NCBI GenBank assembly: GCA_020636405.1
Contig: JACJXW010000007.1
Coordinates: forward strand, 124,001-188,000
Origin: Lewinellaceae bacterium
GTDB taxonomy: Bacteria; Bacteroidota; Bacteroidia; Chitinophagales; Saprospiraceae
Direction of reading: 5' to 3'
DNA length: 64,000 nucleotides
Below the pieces are notes generated by a model. That model was not told the origin of the DNA and searched no databases. It saw nothing but the letters and a program-made list of their open reading frames with translations. This document shows positions 50,352-59,275 of this stretch, in pieces; the first letter of the stretch is position 1; each line of letters begins with the position of its first letter. The position numbers and the translations under genes are program-made.

Positions 50352-53300
50352 TTAGTCCAGCGTCTGTTTGATCTCGATGATCTCGTAACCCTCAATCACA
50401 TCTCCTACTTTAATGTCGTTGAAGTTCTTAATGGACAAGCCGCACTCCAGGCCGGATTTGACCTCTCGGACATCCTCCTTGAACCGCTTGAGTGAAGCGA
50501 TCTCTGCGTTCTGTCCTTCTTTTGCCGGGTACACGACGATGCCGTTCCGGATCAGGCGGATATTGGTATTTCTGGTCATCTTTCCTTCCTGCACATAACA
50601 TCCGGCGACCGCACCCACTTTGCTGATCTTGTAGACCTCCCGTACCTCGAGCTGAGCCACGATTTTCTCTTCCTTGGTCGGTTCGAGCATACCCTCGATG
50701 GCGGCGCGCACCTCGTCGATGGCTTCGTAGATGATGGAGTAGGTCTTGATCTGTACCCCTTCCCGTTCTGCCAGTTTGCGGGCGCCGAGGGAAGGCCGTA
50801 CCTGGAACCCAATGATGATCGCATCGGAAGCAGAGGCCAGCAGGACATCGGATTCGACGATCTGGCCGACCGCTTTGTGGATAACGTTCACCTGTACGGA
50901 TTCTATCGACTGTTTGATGAGGGAATCGGACAGTGCTTCAACGGAGCCGTCCACATCACCTTTGACGATGAGGTTGAGCTCTTTGAAGTTACCGAGTGCG
51001 AGGCGTCGTCCGATCTCATCGAGGCTGATGCGTTTGGTGGCCCTGTTGGCTTGTTCGCGGGCGATCTGGGCCCGTTTTGAAGCGATCTGCCGGGCTTCCT
51101 GTTCATTTTCGGTTACCTTGAACCGTTCGCCTGCTTGCGGGGCTCCGCTCAGGCCCAGGATCAGGATCGGCGTCGAGGGGCCGGCTTCCTTTACGCGTTT
51201 TCCGCGTTCGTTGAACATCGCCTTGACCTTTCCGGAGTGTTCGCCGGCGACGACAGGGTCGCCGATATGCAGGGTACCGGTTTGGACAAGCCCTTTGGCC
51301 ACATAACCGCGGCCTTTATCCAGAGAAGCTTCCAGGATGGTACCGATGGCCTCCCGTTCCGGGTTAGCGGTCAGTTCCAGCATTTCTGCTTCCAGAAGTA
51401 TTTTTTCCAGGAGTTCGTCGATCCCTTGCCCGGATTTTGCGGAGATATCCTGGGACTGGTATTTACCGCCCCAATCCTCAACCAGGAAGTTCATGGAAGC
51501 GAGTTCCTGCTTAATGCGTTCGGGCTGTGCGTCGGGCTTATCCACCTTGTTGATGGCAAACACCATAGGCACATTGGCGGCCTGCGCGTGGCTGATGGCT
51601 TCCTTGGTTTGTGGCATGATGCTATCGTCAGCCGCAATAATGATCACTGCGATGTCGGTCACTTTAGCACCTCGGGCACGCATGGCGGTAAAAGCTTCGT
51701 GGCCCGGCGTATCGAGGAAGGTGATCCTGCGGTCGTCGGCACCGACCAGCACTTCGTAAGCGCCGATGTGCTGGGTGATCCCCCCGGCTTCTCCTTCCAC
51801 CACGCTGGCTTTCCGAATGTAGTCGAGCAAGGACGTTTTACCGTGGTCTACGTGGCCCATTACCGTGACGATGGGGGCGCGTGGTTCGAGATCTTCAGGA
51901 TCATCGAAGATCTCCTCCTCTTCTTCGACATGCTCTTCGGCGCTGATGAATTCTACCTCGTGGCCGAACTCTTCCGCCACCAGTTCGATGATTTCAGCAT
52001 CGAGCCGCTGGTTGATGGAAACGATCACTCCGAGGTTCATACAAGTAGTGATGACATCGGTAACCGGCACATCCATCATGTTGGCCAATTCCTGCACCGA
52101 GACGAACTCGGTGACCTGGAGGTTTTCGGGTTGCCGTTCCTGTTCGCGTTGCTCCTGGCGCTCGCGCAGGCGCTCGCGGTTATCGCGGCGCATTTTCTGG
52201 CGCTTTTTCTTACCGCCTCCGGAGAGGCGGGCCATGGTGGCCTTGATCTTTTCTTCGATTTCCTTTTGAGAAACTTCCTTGACGTCTTCCTCCTTGCGGC
52301 CACGGGTGCGGCGTCCTTTTCCTCCGGAAGCGCCAGCTCCTCCTCCGGTACTATCAGAAGCGGTAGTTATTTTCTTCCGGGTTCTGCGACGCTTTTTGCG
52401 TGGTTGCTTATCGTCGTCCGTAGAAGGAGGTACAGGTTTTTTCTTTTTGTCTTCGACCTTAGGCGTTTCCTTCTTCTCCTTTTTCTTTTTGCGCTTGGGG
52501 CGCTCCAGCTTGTCCGTATCGATCTTGCCGAGGATCTTAAGGCCTCTGAGTTCAGGGGCTTCTGCCCGGACGACTTCGTCTACTCGCGGTTTTTCCACTA
52601 CTTTATCCGTTACCGCTTCTGCCGGTTCCTTATCTGCCGGAGCGGGTTTTTCTTTATCCTCTTTGGGGGGTTCGGGACGAACCTCCTGCTTGGGTTCTTC
52701 TTTCTTTTCGGCCGGTTGTTCAGCCTTAGGCTCCGGTTGTTTTTCGACTTTGGGCTTTGTTTCTTCAACAGGAGGAGCAGGAGGAGCAGGAGGCGGAGCT
52801 GACGCTTCTTCTTTTTTCTCCGCACCAGGCTCCTTTTCACTCACCGGTTCGGGAGCTTTTTCCACTTTGGGCTCAGGCCGGGGCTCTTCCTGTGTTTCGG
52901 TTTTTTGTTCAGCCACAGGTTCAGGCTGAGGCTCCGGTTTGGGGCTTTCCTTCGGGGCTGCCGGTTCCGGGGCCGCTGTTTTCTCCTCGGCCGGAGGAGC
53001 ATCTTTGGATTTGGGCTTCAGGCGGCTCTCCAGGTCGATCTTACCGAGCACTTTGAGTTTCGCCTGAGGGCGGGTGGGCTCTTCTGCGTGGTGTTCCTTG
53101 CCATTATCCGCTGAAGCCTCTTCCTGAGGTTCAGAAACAGGCGTTTCTGTTTTCTTTTTGGGAACCTCTTCCCTAATGGGAGGAGGTGGCGGTGGCAGAA
53201 TTTCTTTTCTCTTTTCTTTAGGAGGAGCAGAGGTTGGGCGGTTTCCAATGACCAGTTGGTCAGCTTTTTCCTTGATAGCGATTGACTTCTGAAACTCCTT

Positions 53301-53441
53301 GAGCAGCTCCGCGTACATCTCATCCGTGATGTTCGCGGTAGGTTTATTCTCAATTTCAAAACCACTATTGGTGAGATGCTCAACAATAGTGGTTGTCCCC
53401 ACATTCAACTCTTTTGCTATCTTAATTAAACGTTTCGCCAT
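50352..53441 (-). CDS. infB: translation initiation factor IF-2
   Basis: A 1029-residue GTPase that brings initiator tRNA to the ribosome. The N-terminal 50 residues are an IF2_N helix (RLIKIAKELNVGTTTIVEHL). A long disordered Pro/Lys/Glu-rich region follows, to about residue 440. The GTPase has G1 MGHVDHGKTSLLDYI, G3 FLDTPGHEAF and G4 AINKVDK. Domains II-IV end at EGYEIIEIKQTLD. The disordered linker is longer than in E. coli but normal for Bacteroidota. It has its own -7 box and a leader of about 190 bases in addition to readthrough from rimP-nusA. Confidence 0.97.
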   Translation of the reverse strand: MAKRLIKIAKELNVGTTTIVEHLTNSGFEIENKPTANITDEMYAELLKEFQKSIAIKEKADQLVIGNRPTSAPPKEKRKEILPPPPPPIREEVPKKKTETPVSEPQEEASADNGKEHHAEEPTRPQAKLKVLGKIDLESRLKPKSKDAPPAEEKTAAPEPAAPKESPKPEPQPEPVAEQKTETQEEPRPEPKVEKAPEPVSEKEPGAEKKEEASAPPPAPPAPPVEETKPKVEKQPEPKAEQPAEKKEEPKQEVRPEPPKEDKEKPAPADKEPAEAVTDKVVEKPRVDEVVRAEAPELRGLKILGKIDTDKLERPKRKKKKEKKETPKVEDKKKKPVPPSTDDDKQPRKKRRRTRKKITTASDSTGGGAGASGGKGRRTRGRKEEDVKEVSQKEIEEKIKATMARLSGGGKKKRQKMRRDNRERLRERQEQREQERQPENLQVTEFVSVQELANMMDVPVTDVITTCMNLGVIVSINQRLDAEIIELVAEEFGHEVEFISAEEHVEEEEEIFDDPEDLEPRAPIVTVMGHVDHGKTSLLDYIRKASVVEGEAGGITQHIGAYEVLVGADDRRITFLDTPGHEAFTAMRARGAKVTDIAVIIIAADDSIMPQTKEAISHAQAANVPMVFAINKVDKPDAQPERIKQELASMNFLVEDWGGKYQSQDISAKSGQGIDELLEKILLEAEMLELTANPEREAIGTILEASLDKGRGYVAKGLVQTGTLHIGDPVVAGEHSGKVKAMFNERGKRVKEAGPSTPILILGLSGAPQAGERFKVTENEQEARQIASKRAQIAREQANRATKRISLDEIGRRLALGNFKELNLIVKGDVDGSVEALSDSLIKQSIESVQVNVIHKAVGQIVESDVLLASASDAIIIGFQVRPSLGARKLAEREGVQIKTYSIIYEAIDEVRAAIEGMLEPTKEEKIVAQLEVREVYKISKVGAVAGCYVQEGKMTRNTNIRLIRNGIVVYPAKEGQNAEIASLKRFKEDVREVKSGLECGLSIKNFNDIKVGDVIEGYEIIEIKQTLD

Positions 53442-53598
53442 TATAAAGTTTTAGTACTTATCCAACGCTTACCGATAAGCAAAAGCTTCTCTCAGAAAGA
53501 TCTATTTTCCTTACATATCTTATTATCTTTTTTGGATGAATAAAATAAGAGGCGAATTGGAGAAAACTTTTGCCCACCAAAGTGAAAATCCTTAAGAA

Positions 53599-53633
53599 TT
53601 CACAGGGTATCCGCGGTGGGAGTACCCTGTGAA
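53599..53633 (-). promoter_or_regulatory. hairpin at the 5' end of the infB leader
   Basis: TTCACAGGGTA (53599-53609) pairs perfectly with TACCCTGTGAA (53623-53633). If transcription starts about 7 bases after the -7 box, the mRNA begins with this stem-loop. Confidence 0.5.
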
Positions 53634-53639
53634 CTTCTG

Positions 53640-53647
53640 CAAAGATA
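53640..53647 (-). promoter_or_regulatory. Bacteroidota -7 box for infB
   Basis: TATCTTTG on the minus strand (53647 to 53640) matches TAnnTTTG, between nusA and infB. The -33 position lacks a clear TTTG. Confidence 0.5.
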
Positions 53648-53769
53648 AAATGATTACTGTCTATTCAGTAACTATGATTGTATAAAAACGAGAAAATCCC
53701 TCGTTTTGCACTCATTTTAAATCAATTGTACCTCAATCGAACACAATCGCAGGAAAAAGAGTTCGAAAA

Positions 53770-55020
53770 CTACTGCTCGTCTTCCTCAAATTCGGCGGCC
53801 AGTATGCGCAGCACCTCATCCACCGTCTCTTCTTCCAGGTCTGTACGCCGAAGCAGTTCGTCCTTTCTCAGTTCCAGCACATTACGGGCAGTATCACAAC
53901 CGATGTTTTTGAGGGCTTCGATTACCCAGTCATCGATCTCATCCTTGAATTCTTCCAGGTCGACGTCATCGATCTCGATCTCATCGACTGTATTGCGGTA
54001 AACATCGATCTCGAAACCGGTCAGGCGGCTGGCCAGTTTGATATTGGTTCCTCCCTTTCCGATAGCGAGCGAGACCTGGTCTGGTTCGAGGAAAACGTTG
54101 GCGTGCTGTTTGTCCAGGTCCAGGTCAATGGAAGAAACCTTCGCCGGCGTAAGCGCCCGCTGAATGAAAAGCGTCGCGTTGTTGGTATAATTGACGATGT
54201 CAATATTTTCGTTGCGCAACTCCCGGACAATACCGTGGATCCGCGACCCCTTCATACCGACGCAGGCGCCGACCGGGTCGATGCGGTCGTCGTAAGACTC
54301 AACGGCCACCTTGGCGCGGTCACCGGGGATGCGGACGATGCGGCGGACGGTGATCAGGCCGTCTTCGATCTCAGGCACTTCCTGCTCCAGCAATTTCTCC
54401 AGGAACAGTCCATCGGTGCGGGAAAGGATCACTACAGGGTTGTTGTTCTTCATCTCCACCTTTTTGATCACCCCTCTTACCATATCGCCTTTGCGGAAGA
54501 AGTCGCCCTTGATCATTTCAGTACGCGGCAACACCAGTTCGTTACCGGTGGCATCATCGAGGATGAGCAGTTCGCGCTTCAGGATCTGGTGTACTTCGCC
54601 GACGATGATGTCTCCAACGCGCTCACTGTAGCGACGGTAGACTTCGTCTTTTTCCAACTCCATAATACGGGAGATCAGCGTCTGCCGGGCAGCCATGATA
54701 GCCCGGCGGCCAAAGTCCTCCAGGTGAAGCTGCTCGTAGCATTCTTCACCGATCTCATAGTCTTCATCGATGGCCAGGGCTTCCGAGATAGAGATCTGGC
54801 TGCGGTCGTCGGTCACCTCGCCATCGGGTACGATCTCCCGCACGCGCCAGAGTTCAAGGTCTCCCTTGGTTGTGTTGACAATTACATCGAAATTTTCGTC
54901 CGTACCGAATTTCTTGCGAATAAGCGTGCGGAAGACATCTTCCAGCACCCGGACCATGGTCGGACGGTCTATGTTTTTCCCGGCTTTGAATTCCGAGAAA
55001 GTATCCACCAGGTTCATCAT
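53770..55020 (-). CDS. nusA: transcription termination/antitermination factor NusA
   Basis: A 416-residue RNA polymerase-binding factor. The N-terminal domain (NLVDTFSEFKAGKNIDRPTMVRVLEDVFRTLI) is followed by an S1 domain (GDIIVGEVHQILKRELLILD) and two KH domains (VGACVGMKGSRIHGIVRELRNENIDIV, and VSLAIGKGGTNIKLASRLTGFEIDV with GKGG). A short acidic helical C-terminus (EEETVDEVLRILAAEFEEDEQ) corresponds to the helix-hairpin-helix region. The length fits Bacteroidota NusA, which is shorter than E. coli. It follows rimP by 12 bases and precedes infB by about 330 bases. Confidence 0.97.
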   Translation of the reverse strand: MMNLVDTFSEFKAGKNIDRPTMVRVLEDVFRTLIRKKFGTDENFDVIVNTTKGDLELWRVREIVPDGEVTDDRSQISISEALAIDEDYEIGEECYEQLHLEDFGRRAIMAARQTLISRIMELEKDEVYRRYSERVGDIIVGEVHQILKRELLILDDATGNELVLPRTEMIKGDFFRKGDMVRGVIKKVEMKNNNPVVILSRTDGLFLEKLLEQEVPEIEDGLITVRRIVRIPGDRAKVAVESYDDRIDPVGACVGMKGSRIHGIVRELRNENIDIVNYTNNATLFIQRALTPAKVSSIDLDLDKQHANVFLEPDQVSLAIGKGGTNIKLASRLTGFEIDVYRNTVDEIEIDDVDLEEFKDEIDDWVIEALKNIGCDTARNVLELRKDELLRRTDLEEETVDEVLRILAAEFEEDEQ

Positions 55021-55032
55021 TGTATTGCAGAT

Positions 55033-55506
55033 TTAGAATGATATTTTAACAACGGTCTTTTTTATGTCTTCAAAAGGGATCCGGGACTGCAGGAGCTGCG
55101 TTTTCTTGCGTTTGCCATCCTGCACCCGTACTTTTTCCTCAATCGTAATGTCCTCTTCGCCAACTGCCACCAGTGTTCCTTCCTTACTCATGCCTCCTTT
55201 GAGGCTGACCTCCACCTTCCGGCCAATATTGCGGGGGTACTGCCGCAGGAGCCTCAGTGGGCGTCCAACGCCCGGCGAGGACACTTCCAGCACGTAACTA
55301 TCGCCCAGCCAGCCTTCTTCGTCGAGGTATTGTTCCAGGTAACGGCTAATCAGTTGACACTTTTCAAAGGTAACTCCGGTATCGCTGTCAATGAAAACGT
55401 CAAGCTTGTTATTGGCGTGAGATTTCACCTCAATGAGGAAACAGTCCGTGAATCCTTCTTCCTGAAATTTCAACTCCAGGAGGGATCCGATCTTAGATTC
55501 TATCAC
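55033..55506 (-). CDS. rimP: ribosome maturation factor RimP
   Basis: A 157-residue protein for 30S maturation. The start is GTG at 55506 (GTGATAGAATCT). Family patterns visible are KLDVFIDSDTGVTFEKCQLISRYLEQYLDEEGW and YVLEVSSPGVGRPLRLLRQYPRNIGRKVEV, then the C-terminal SH3-like barrel (KEGTLVAVGEEDITIEEK). It is first of rimP-nusA-infB, and a terminator-like hairpin lies in its leader. Confidence 0.94.
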   Translation of the reverse strand: MIESKIGSLLELKFQEEGFTDCFLIEVKSHANNKLDVFIDSDTGVTFEKCQLISRYLEQYLDEEGWLGDSYVLEVSSPGVGRPLRLLRQYPRNIGRKVEVSLKGGMSKEGTLVAVGEEDITIEEKVRVQDGKRKKTQLLQSRIPFEDIKKTVVKISF

Positions 55507-55523
55507 AGTATTATTCTAGAATT

Positions 55524-55551
55524 AAAAAGAGGGAACCATGGGTTCCCTCTT
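55524..55551 (-). terminator. terminator hairpin inside the rimP-nusA-infB leader (possible attenuator)
   Basis: On the minus strand AAGAGGGAACC (55551-55541) pairs with GGTTCCCTCTT (55537-55527) around CAT and is followed by a run of Us (55528-55524). It lies about 18 bases before the rimP start and 24 bases after the promoter -7 box, with no minus-strand gene between. Confidence 0.7.
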
Positions 55552-55574
55552 CCGAGTTCTTTCACTAACTGACG

Positions 55575-55606
55575 CAAATATACACATTTTATCGCTACCA
55601 GGCAAC
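55575..55606 (-). promoter_or_regulatory. Bacteroidota promoter of rimP-nusA-infB
   Basis: On the minus strand GTTG (55606-55603) is followed after 20 bases by TATATTTG (55582-55575), matching the TTTG/TAnnTTTG layout with good spacing. The predicted start is about 55567. Confidence 0.65.
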
Positions 55607-55685
55607 AGGCCGGTGAAAATCATACTTTTAAATTCCATATTTTAAACTTTCAGTATTTTTTGAATTCTCATAAACCTGACTTTCC

Positions 55686-55693
55686 TATCTTTG
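55686..55693 (+). promoter_or_regulatory. Bacteroidota -7 box for mqnC
   Basis: TATCTTTG matches TAnnTTTG; TTTG lies 23 bases upstream (to 55662). It is 47 bases before mqnC. Confidence 0.55.
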
Positions 55694-55739
55694 TTCTTCT
55701 CCAGAGAACCATTTTTATCATAAACCATATATCTGGCCA

Positions 55740-56882
55740 ATGAAGGTTGATGATTTATTGCAACGGGCGCTGAACCTGGAATTCCTGACCGCCGAGGAGG
55801 GCGTTTTCCTTTTCGAAAACGCTTCCACCGCAGAGCTGATGTACGTGGGTAACCGGCTGCGGCAACACCACGTTCCCAACGATGTCGTTACCTGGATCAT
55901 CGATCGCAATTCCAATACGACCAACGTCTGTATCGCCAACTGTAAATTCTGTAACTTCTACCGGCGCCCCGGCCACGAAGAATCTTACACCACCACCATA
56001 GAAGAATACAAAGAAAAGATTGACGAGCTGTTCCGCTTCGGCGGCGAACAGTTGCTGCTGCAGGGCGGCCACCACCCGGATCTGGGGCTGGACTTCTACA
56101 CCAACCTCTTCCGCCAGCTCAAGGAACTGTATCCCACACTTAAACTGCATGCCCTCGGGCCGCCGGAAATAGCCCACATCACCAAGCTGGAAAAATCCAC
56201 CCACATCGAAGTGCTGCAGGCCCTGAAGGATGCAGGCCTGGATTCCCTGCCCGGCGCCGGCGCCGAGATCCTTAGCGACCGGGTGCGCCGCCTGATATCC
56301 AAAGGCAAATGCGGCGGCCAGGAGTGGCTCGACGTGATGCGCGCCGCTCATCAGATCGGATTGACCACCTCCGCCACCATGATGTTCGGGCATATCGAGA
56401 CCAACCTCGAACGCATGGAGCACCTGGTCGCCATGCGGCAAGTACAGTCGGAAAAACCGGACGGCGCCAAAGGCTTCATCGCCTTCATCCCCTGGCCATT
56501 TCAGGATGAGGATACCATACTGAAACGCCTGAAGCGCGCCCGCAACACCGTTACCGGCGACGAATACGTGCGCATGATCGCCATGAGCCGCATTATGCTG
56601 CCCAACATTACCAACATTCAGGCTTCCTGGCTTACCGTCGGGAAACAGGTCGCCCAACTCTGCCTGCATTCCGGCGCCAACGACTTCGGCTCCATCATGA
56701 TCGAAGAGAACGTCGTCTCGGCCGCCGGCGCCCGTTTCCGCTTCACCGCCCAGGGCATTCAGGAAGCCATCCGCGAAGCAGGTTTCAAGCCGCAACTCCG
56801 CAATCAGGAGTACGAGTACCGGGAACTGCCGGAAAATATCGTGCAGCAGCAGCTGGACAGAGAACGGATGATCGTGGACTGA
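55740..56882 (+). CDS. mqnC: cyclic dehypoxanthinyl futalosine synthase (radical SAM)
   Basis: A 380-residue radical SAM enzyme of the futalosine menaquinone pathway, converting dehypoxanthine futalosine to the cyclic spiro product. The CxxxCxxC cluster is Cys64, Cys68 and Cys71 (NVCIANCKFCNFY). MqnC patterns are QLLLQGGHHPDLGLDFY, SLPGAGAEILSDRVR and AFIPWPFQDEDT. The pathway marks an organism without the classical Men enzymes. No other mqn genes are adjacent. A heptamer array and a hairpin follow the gene. Confidence 0.94.
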   Translation: MKVDDLLQRALNLEFLTAEEGVFLFENASTAELMYVGNRLRQHHVPNDVVTWIIDRNSNTTNVCIANCKFCNFYRRPGHEESYTTTIEEYKEKIDELFRFGGEQLLLQGGHHPDLGLDFYTNLFRQLKELYPTLKLHALGPPEIAHITKLEKSTHIEVLQALKDAGLDSLPGAGAEILSDRVRRLISKGKCGGQEWLDVMRAAHQIGLTTSATMMFGHIETNLERMEHLVAMRQVQSEKPDGAKGFIAFIPWPFQDEDTILKRLKRARNTVTGDEYVRMIAMSRIMLPNITNIQASWLTVGKQVAQLCLHSGANDFGSIMIEENVVSAAGARFRFTAQGIQEAIREAGFKPQLRNQEYEYRELPENIVQQQLDRERMIVD

Positions 56883-56900
56883 GAGCAGAGGGTAAGCTTG

Positions 56901-57053
56901 CCAATTTGAGATTTGCGATTTGCGATTTGCGAAGTTCGATTTTTGATGTCTGATGTGGCTTTTTCCGGCCTGCCAGCATCGGGCAGGCCAAGGGCTGTAC
57001 TTCCAAGGGACATCGAAAATCAAGAATCTCCCATCAAACGACAAAAATCTCGT
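56901..57053. repeat. paired GCGATTT / ATCNNNN heptamer arrays with central hairpin
   Basis: Left arm, eight heptamers (56901-56956): CCAATTT GAGATTT GCGATTT GCGATTT GCGAAGT TCGATTT TTGATGT CTGATGT. Right arm, six opposite-sense heptamers (57012-57053): ATCGAAA ATCAAGA ATCTCCC ATCAAAC GACAAAA ATCTCGT. Between them GGCCTGCC (56967-56974) pairs with GGCAGGCC (56982-56989). Confidence 0.75.
56967..56989 (+). terminator. hairpin after mqnC
   Basis: GGCCTGCC (56967-56974) and GGCAGGCC (56982-56989) form an 8-bp perfect stem 85 bases after the mqnC stop, inside the heptamer-array locus. No U-run follows. Confidence 0.45.
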
Positions 57054-57118
57054 GCGGTAAGATAAGCTTGAGAAGGCGTTTTTTTGGTCAGGCCAACAAG
57101 GGGCCGTATTTTGGCAGC

Positions 57119-57955
57119 ATGAAAGACCAAACATCCCTCTACGGCCAGATCCAGGAAGCACTCCATTACATCCGTACCCAGACGGATTTCCAACCCCGCT
57201 ACGGCATCGTCCTGGGCACCGGCCTCAGCGGGCTGGCCGAGGAGATCGATACGGTAGCCGAGATCTCTTATGGCGATATCCCGCACTTTCCCACCTCCAC
57301 CGTGAAAGGGCACAAGGGCAAGCTCGTCTTCGGCCACCTGGGCGGCAAGCCGGTGGTGGCCATGGCCGGCCGCTTTCACTACTATGAAGGCTATACCGCT
57401 AAACAGATCACTTTCCCCGTGCGGGTGATGAAGTTCCTGGGCATCGAGCTGCTCATCCTGTCCAACGCCGCCGGCAGCGCCAACCAACACATCCAGGCCG
57501 GCGACATCGTCTTCATCCGGGACCACATCAACATGCAACCCGACAACCCCCTGCGCGGCCCCAACGACGAACGACTCGGCCCCCGCTTCCCCGATATGCT
57601 GCACACCTACGACCGGCAGCTGAACGCCAAAGGGCTGGAGATCGCTCAAAAGCACAACATCCGCGCCCACGAGGGCGTCTACCTGGCCCTGCAGGGCCCC
57701 AACCTGGAAACGCCGGCCGAGTACAACTTCTTCCACATCATCGGGGCCGACCTGGTGGGCATGTCCACCGTGCCGGAAGTGCTCGTCGCCCGGCATATGG
57801 GCCTCAAAGTGATGGCCCTATCGGCCGCCACCAATAAGTGCTACCCCCTGGAGGAGATCCGGGAGACAACCCATGATGACGTGATCGCCGTGGCGCAGGG
57901 GGTGGAACCCAAAATGCGGAAGATCGTGATGGAGTTGCTGGAATTCCTGGGGTGA
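57119..57955 (+). CDS. purine-nucleoside phosphorylase
   Basis: A 278-residue class I (trimeric) purine nucleoside phosphorylase, releasing base and ribose-1-phosphate in purine salvage. ATG at 57119 is preferred to an in-frame start at 57068, which would add a Phe/Gly-rich stretch. Motifs are GIVLGTGLSGLAEEI, VKGHKGKLVFG with VVAMAGRFHYYEGY (phosphate and sugar sites), SNAAGSAN (base pocket), ALQGPNLETPAEY and GMSTVPEVLVARHMG. Asn in SAATNKCY is usual for guanosine/inosine-specific enzymes. It converges with the aldo/keto reductase gene, 5 bases apart. Confidence 0.95.
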   Translation: MKDQTSLYGQIQEALHYIRTQTDFQPRYGIVLGTGLSGLAEEIDTVAEISYGDIPHFPTSTVKGHKGKLVFGHLGGKPVVAMAGRFHYYEGYTAKQITFPVRVMKFLGIELLILSNAAGSANQHIQAGDIVFIRDHINMQPDNPLRGPNDERLGPRFPDMLHTYDRQLNAKGLEIAQKHNIRAHEGVYLALQGPNLETPAEYNFFHIIGADLVGMSTVPEVLVARHMGLKVMALSAATNKCYPLEEIRETTHDDVIAVAQGVEPKMRKIVMELLEFLG

Positions 57956-57960
57956 GAAAA

Positions 57961-59013
57961 TCAATCAATCCACGGATTCTTATTTCCTCTGATCTGATCC
58001 ACCATTCCCCCATAGATCATTTTTTGCGCTCCGGCACGCAGAACAAAGTCGTGAGGGAAGCCCAATTCGATAGCGCTCACCCGGTCGAGCCGTTCCATTT
58101 CCTTTTTGGGGATACGGACTTCCAGGGCGGCCATATTGTCCTTCAGCTGATCCACTGTACGGGCTCCGATAATGGGGATGACGCCCTTGTGGCGCAGCCA
58201 TGCCAGGGACAACTGTGCGGGAGAGGCCCCCAGTTTTTGAGCTACTTTAACCACTTCCCTTGCGATGCGGTTATTCCGCTCGTTGAGGCGGTAGGAGGTG
58301 GTTCCCTCCATACGCCCCCCGGTTCCTTTACCCTTGTTGTCGAGGTATTTTCCGGTGAGGATGCCCGCTGCCAACGGCGACCAGGCCACCACGCCCAGGC
58401 CCAGTTCGCTGGACATGGGCAGCAGGTCGCGTTCCGGAGTACGCTCGGTGAGGTTGTACTCCAGCTGGTTGCCGATGAAAGGCGTCCAGCCGCGCAGTTC
58501 CGCCAGGGTATTGGCGCGGGCGGTGACCCAGGCCGGAGCATCGGAAATACCCACATACAGGATCTTCCCGGCACGCACCAGGTCGTCCAGCGAACGCATC
58601 ATCTCCTCGATAGGGGTCAGGTAGTCGTAAGCATGTACCCAGAGCAGGTCGATGTAATCGGTTTTCAGGCGCTGCAGGCTTTGCTCGACCGACTGTACCA
58701 GATTTTTCCGGTGGTTGCCCGACTTGTTGGGGTTGTGCGTGGTATTCGAAAGGGTGTATTTGGTAGCCAGGACGATGTGATCGCGGTCGGCGGCGATGAG
58801 ATCCGCCAGTATCCGCTCGCTGCTGCCTTCGGTATATACATTGGCGGTGTCTATAAAATTGCCGCCCGCTTCCAGGAAGGCATCGAATTGCTGCCGGCTG
58901 GTTTCCTCGCTGGCTCCCCATCCCCAGTCCTCGCCAAAAGTCATGGTGCCCAGGCAAAGGGGTGAAACACGCAGGCCGCTACGGCCGAAGAGTTCGTATT
59001 GCATCATCGTCAT
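57961..59013 (-). CDS. aldo/keto reductase
   Basis: A 350-residue NADPH-dependent TIM-barrel reductase. The catalytic tetrad is visible: Asp and Tyr in NFIDTANVYTEGSSE, Lys in LATKYTLS, and His in LLWVHAYDYLTP. The C-terminal NADP site is PIIGARTVDQLKDN. Substrate cannot be inferred; similar proteins reduce sugar aldehydes or methylglyoxal. Its start at 59013 has a close alternative ATG at 59004. The stop is 5 bases from the convergent phosphorylase stop. Confidence 0.92.
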   Translation of the reverse strand: MTMMQYELFGRSGLRVSPLCLGTMTFGEDWGWGASEETSRQQFDAFLEAGGNFIDTANVYTEGSSERILADLIAADRDHIVLATKYTLSNTTHNPNKSGNHRKNLVQSVEQSLQRLKTDYIDLLWVHAYDYLTPIEEMMRSLDDLVRAGKILYVGISDAPAWVTARANTLAELRGWTPFIGNQLEYNLTERTPERDLLPMSSELGLGVVAWSPLAAGILTGKYLDNKGKGTGGRMEGTTSYRLNERNNRIAREVVKVAQKLGASPAQLSLAWLRHKGVIPIIGARTVDQLKDNMAALEVRIPKKEMERLDRVSAIELGFPHDFVLRAGAQKMIYGGMVDQIRGNKNPWID

Positions 59014-59240
59014 TTTTTGATCGTCCCGTGGGTAATTATTGCGGAAAATAAAATAACAAGGGAAAACAGAGATGGTTGGCCGGCGCCTTGCACCCTCCCG
59101 GAGCCCTCACCAAGTTCCCCATACCTATTGAACAGTATTGAAAAACCCCGGCAACAACATTTGCACACGAACTCATCCTAAAACGATCATTAAACATTTT
59201 CTACCTTATCGGCCTTATATCATTAGCCGCAAAATTTTCG

Positions 59241-59248
59241 TAAATTTG
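59241..59248 (+). promoter_or_regulatory. Bacteroidota -7 box for icmF
   Basis: TAAATTTG fits TAnnTTTG and is 28 bases before the icmF start. Confidence 0.5.
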
Positions 59249-59275
59249 CGCGCCTTTTAACCAATAAAACCAGCT

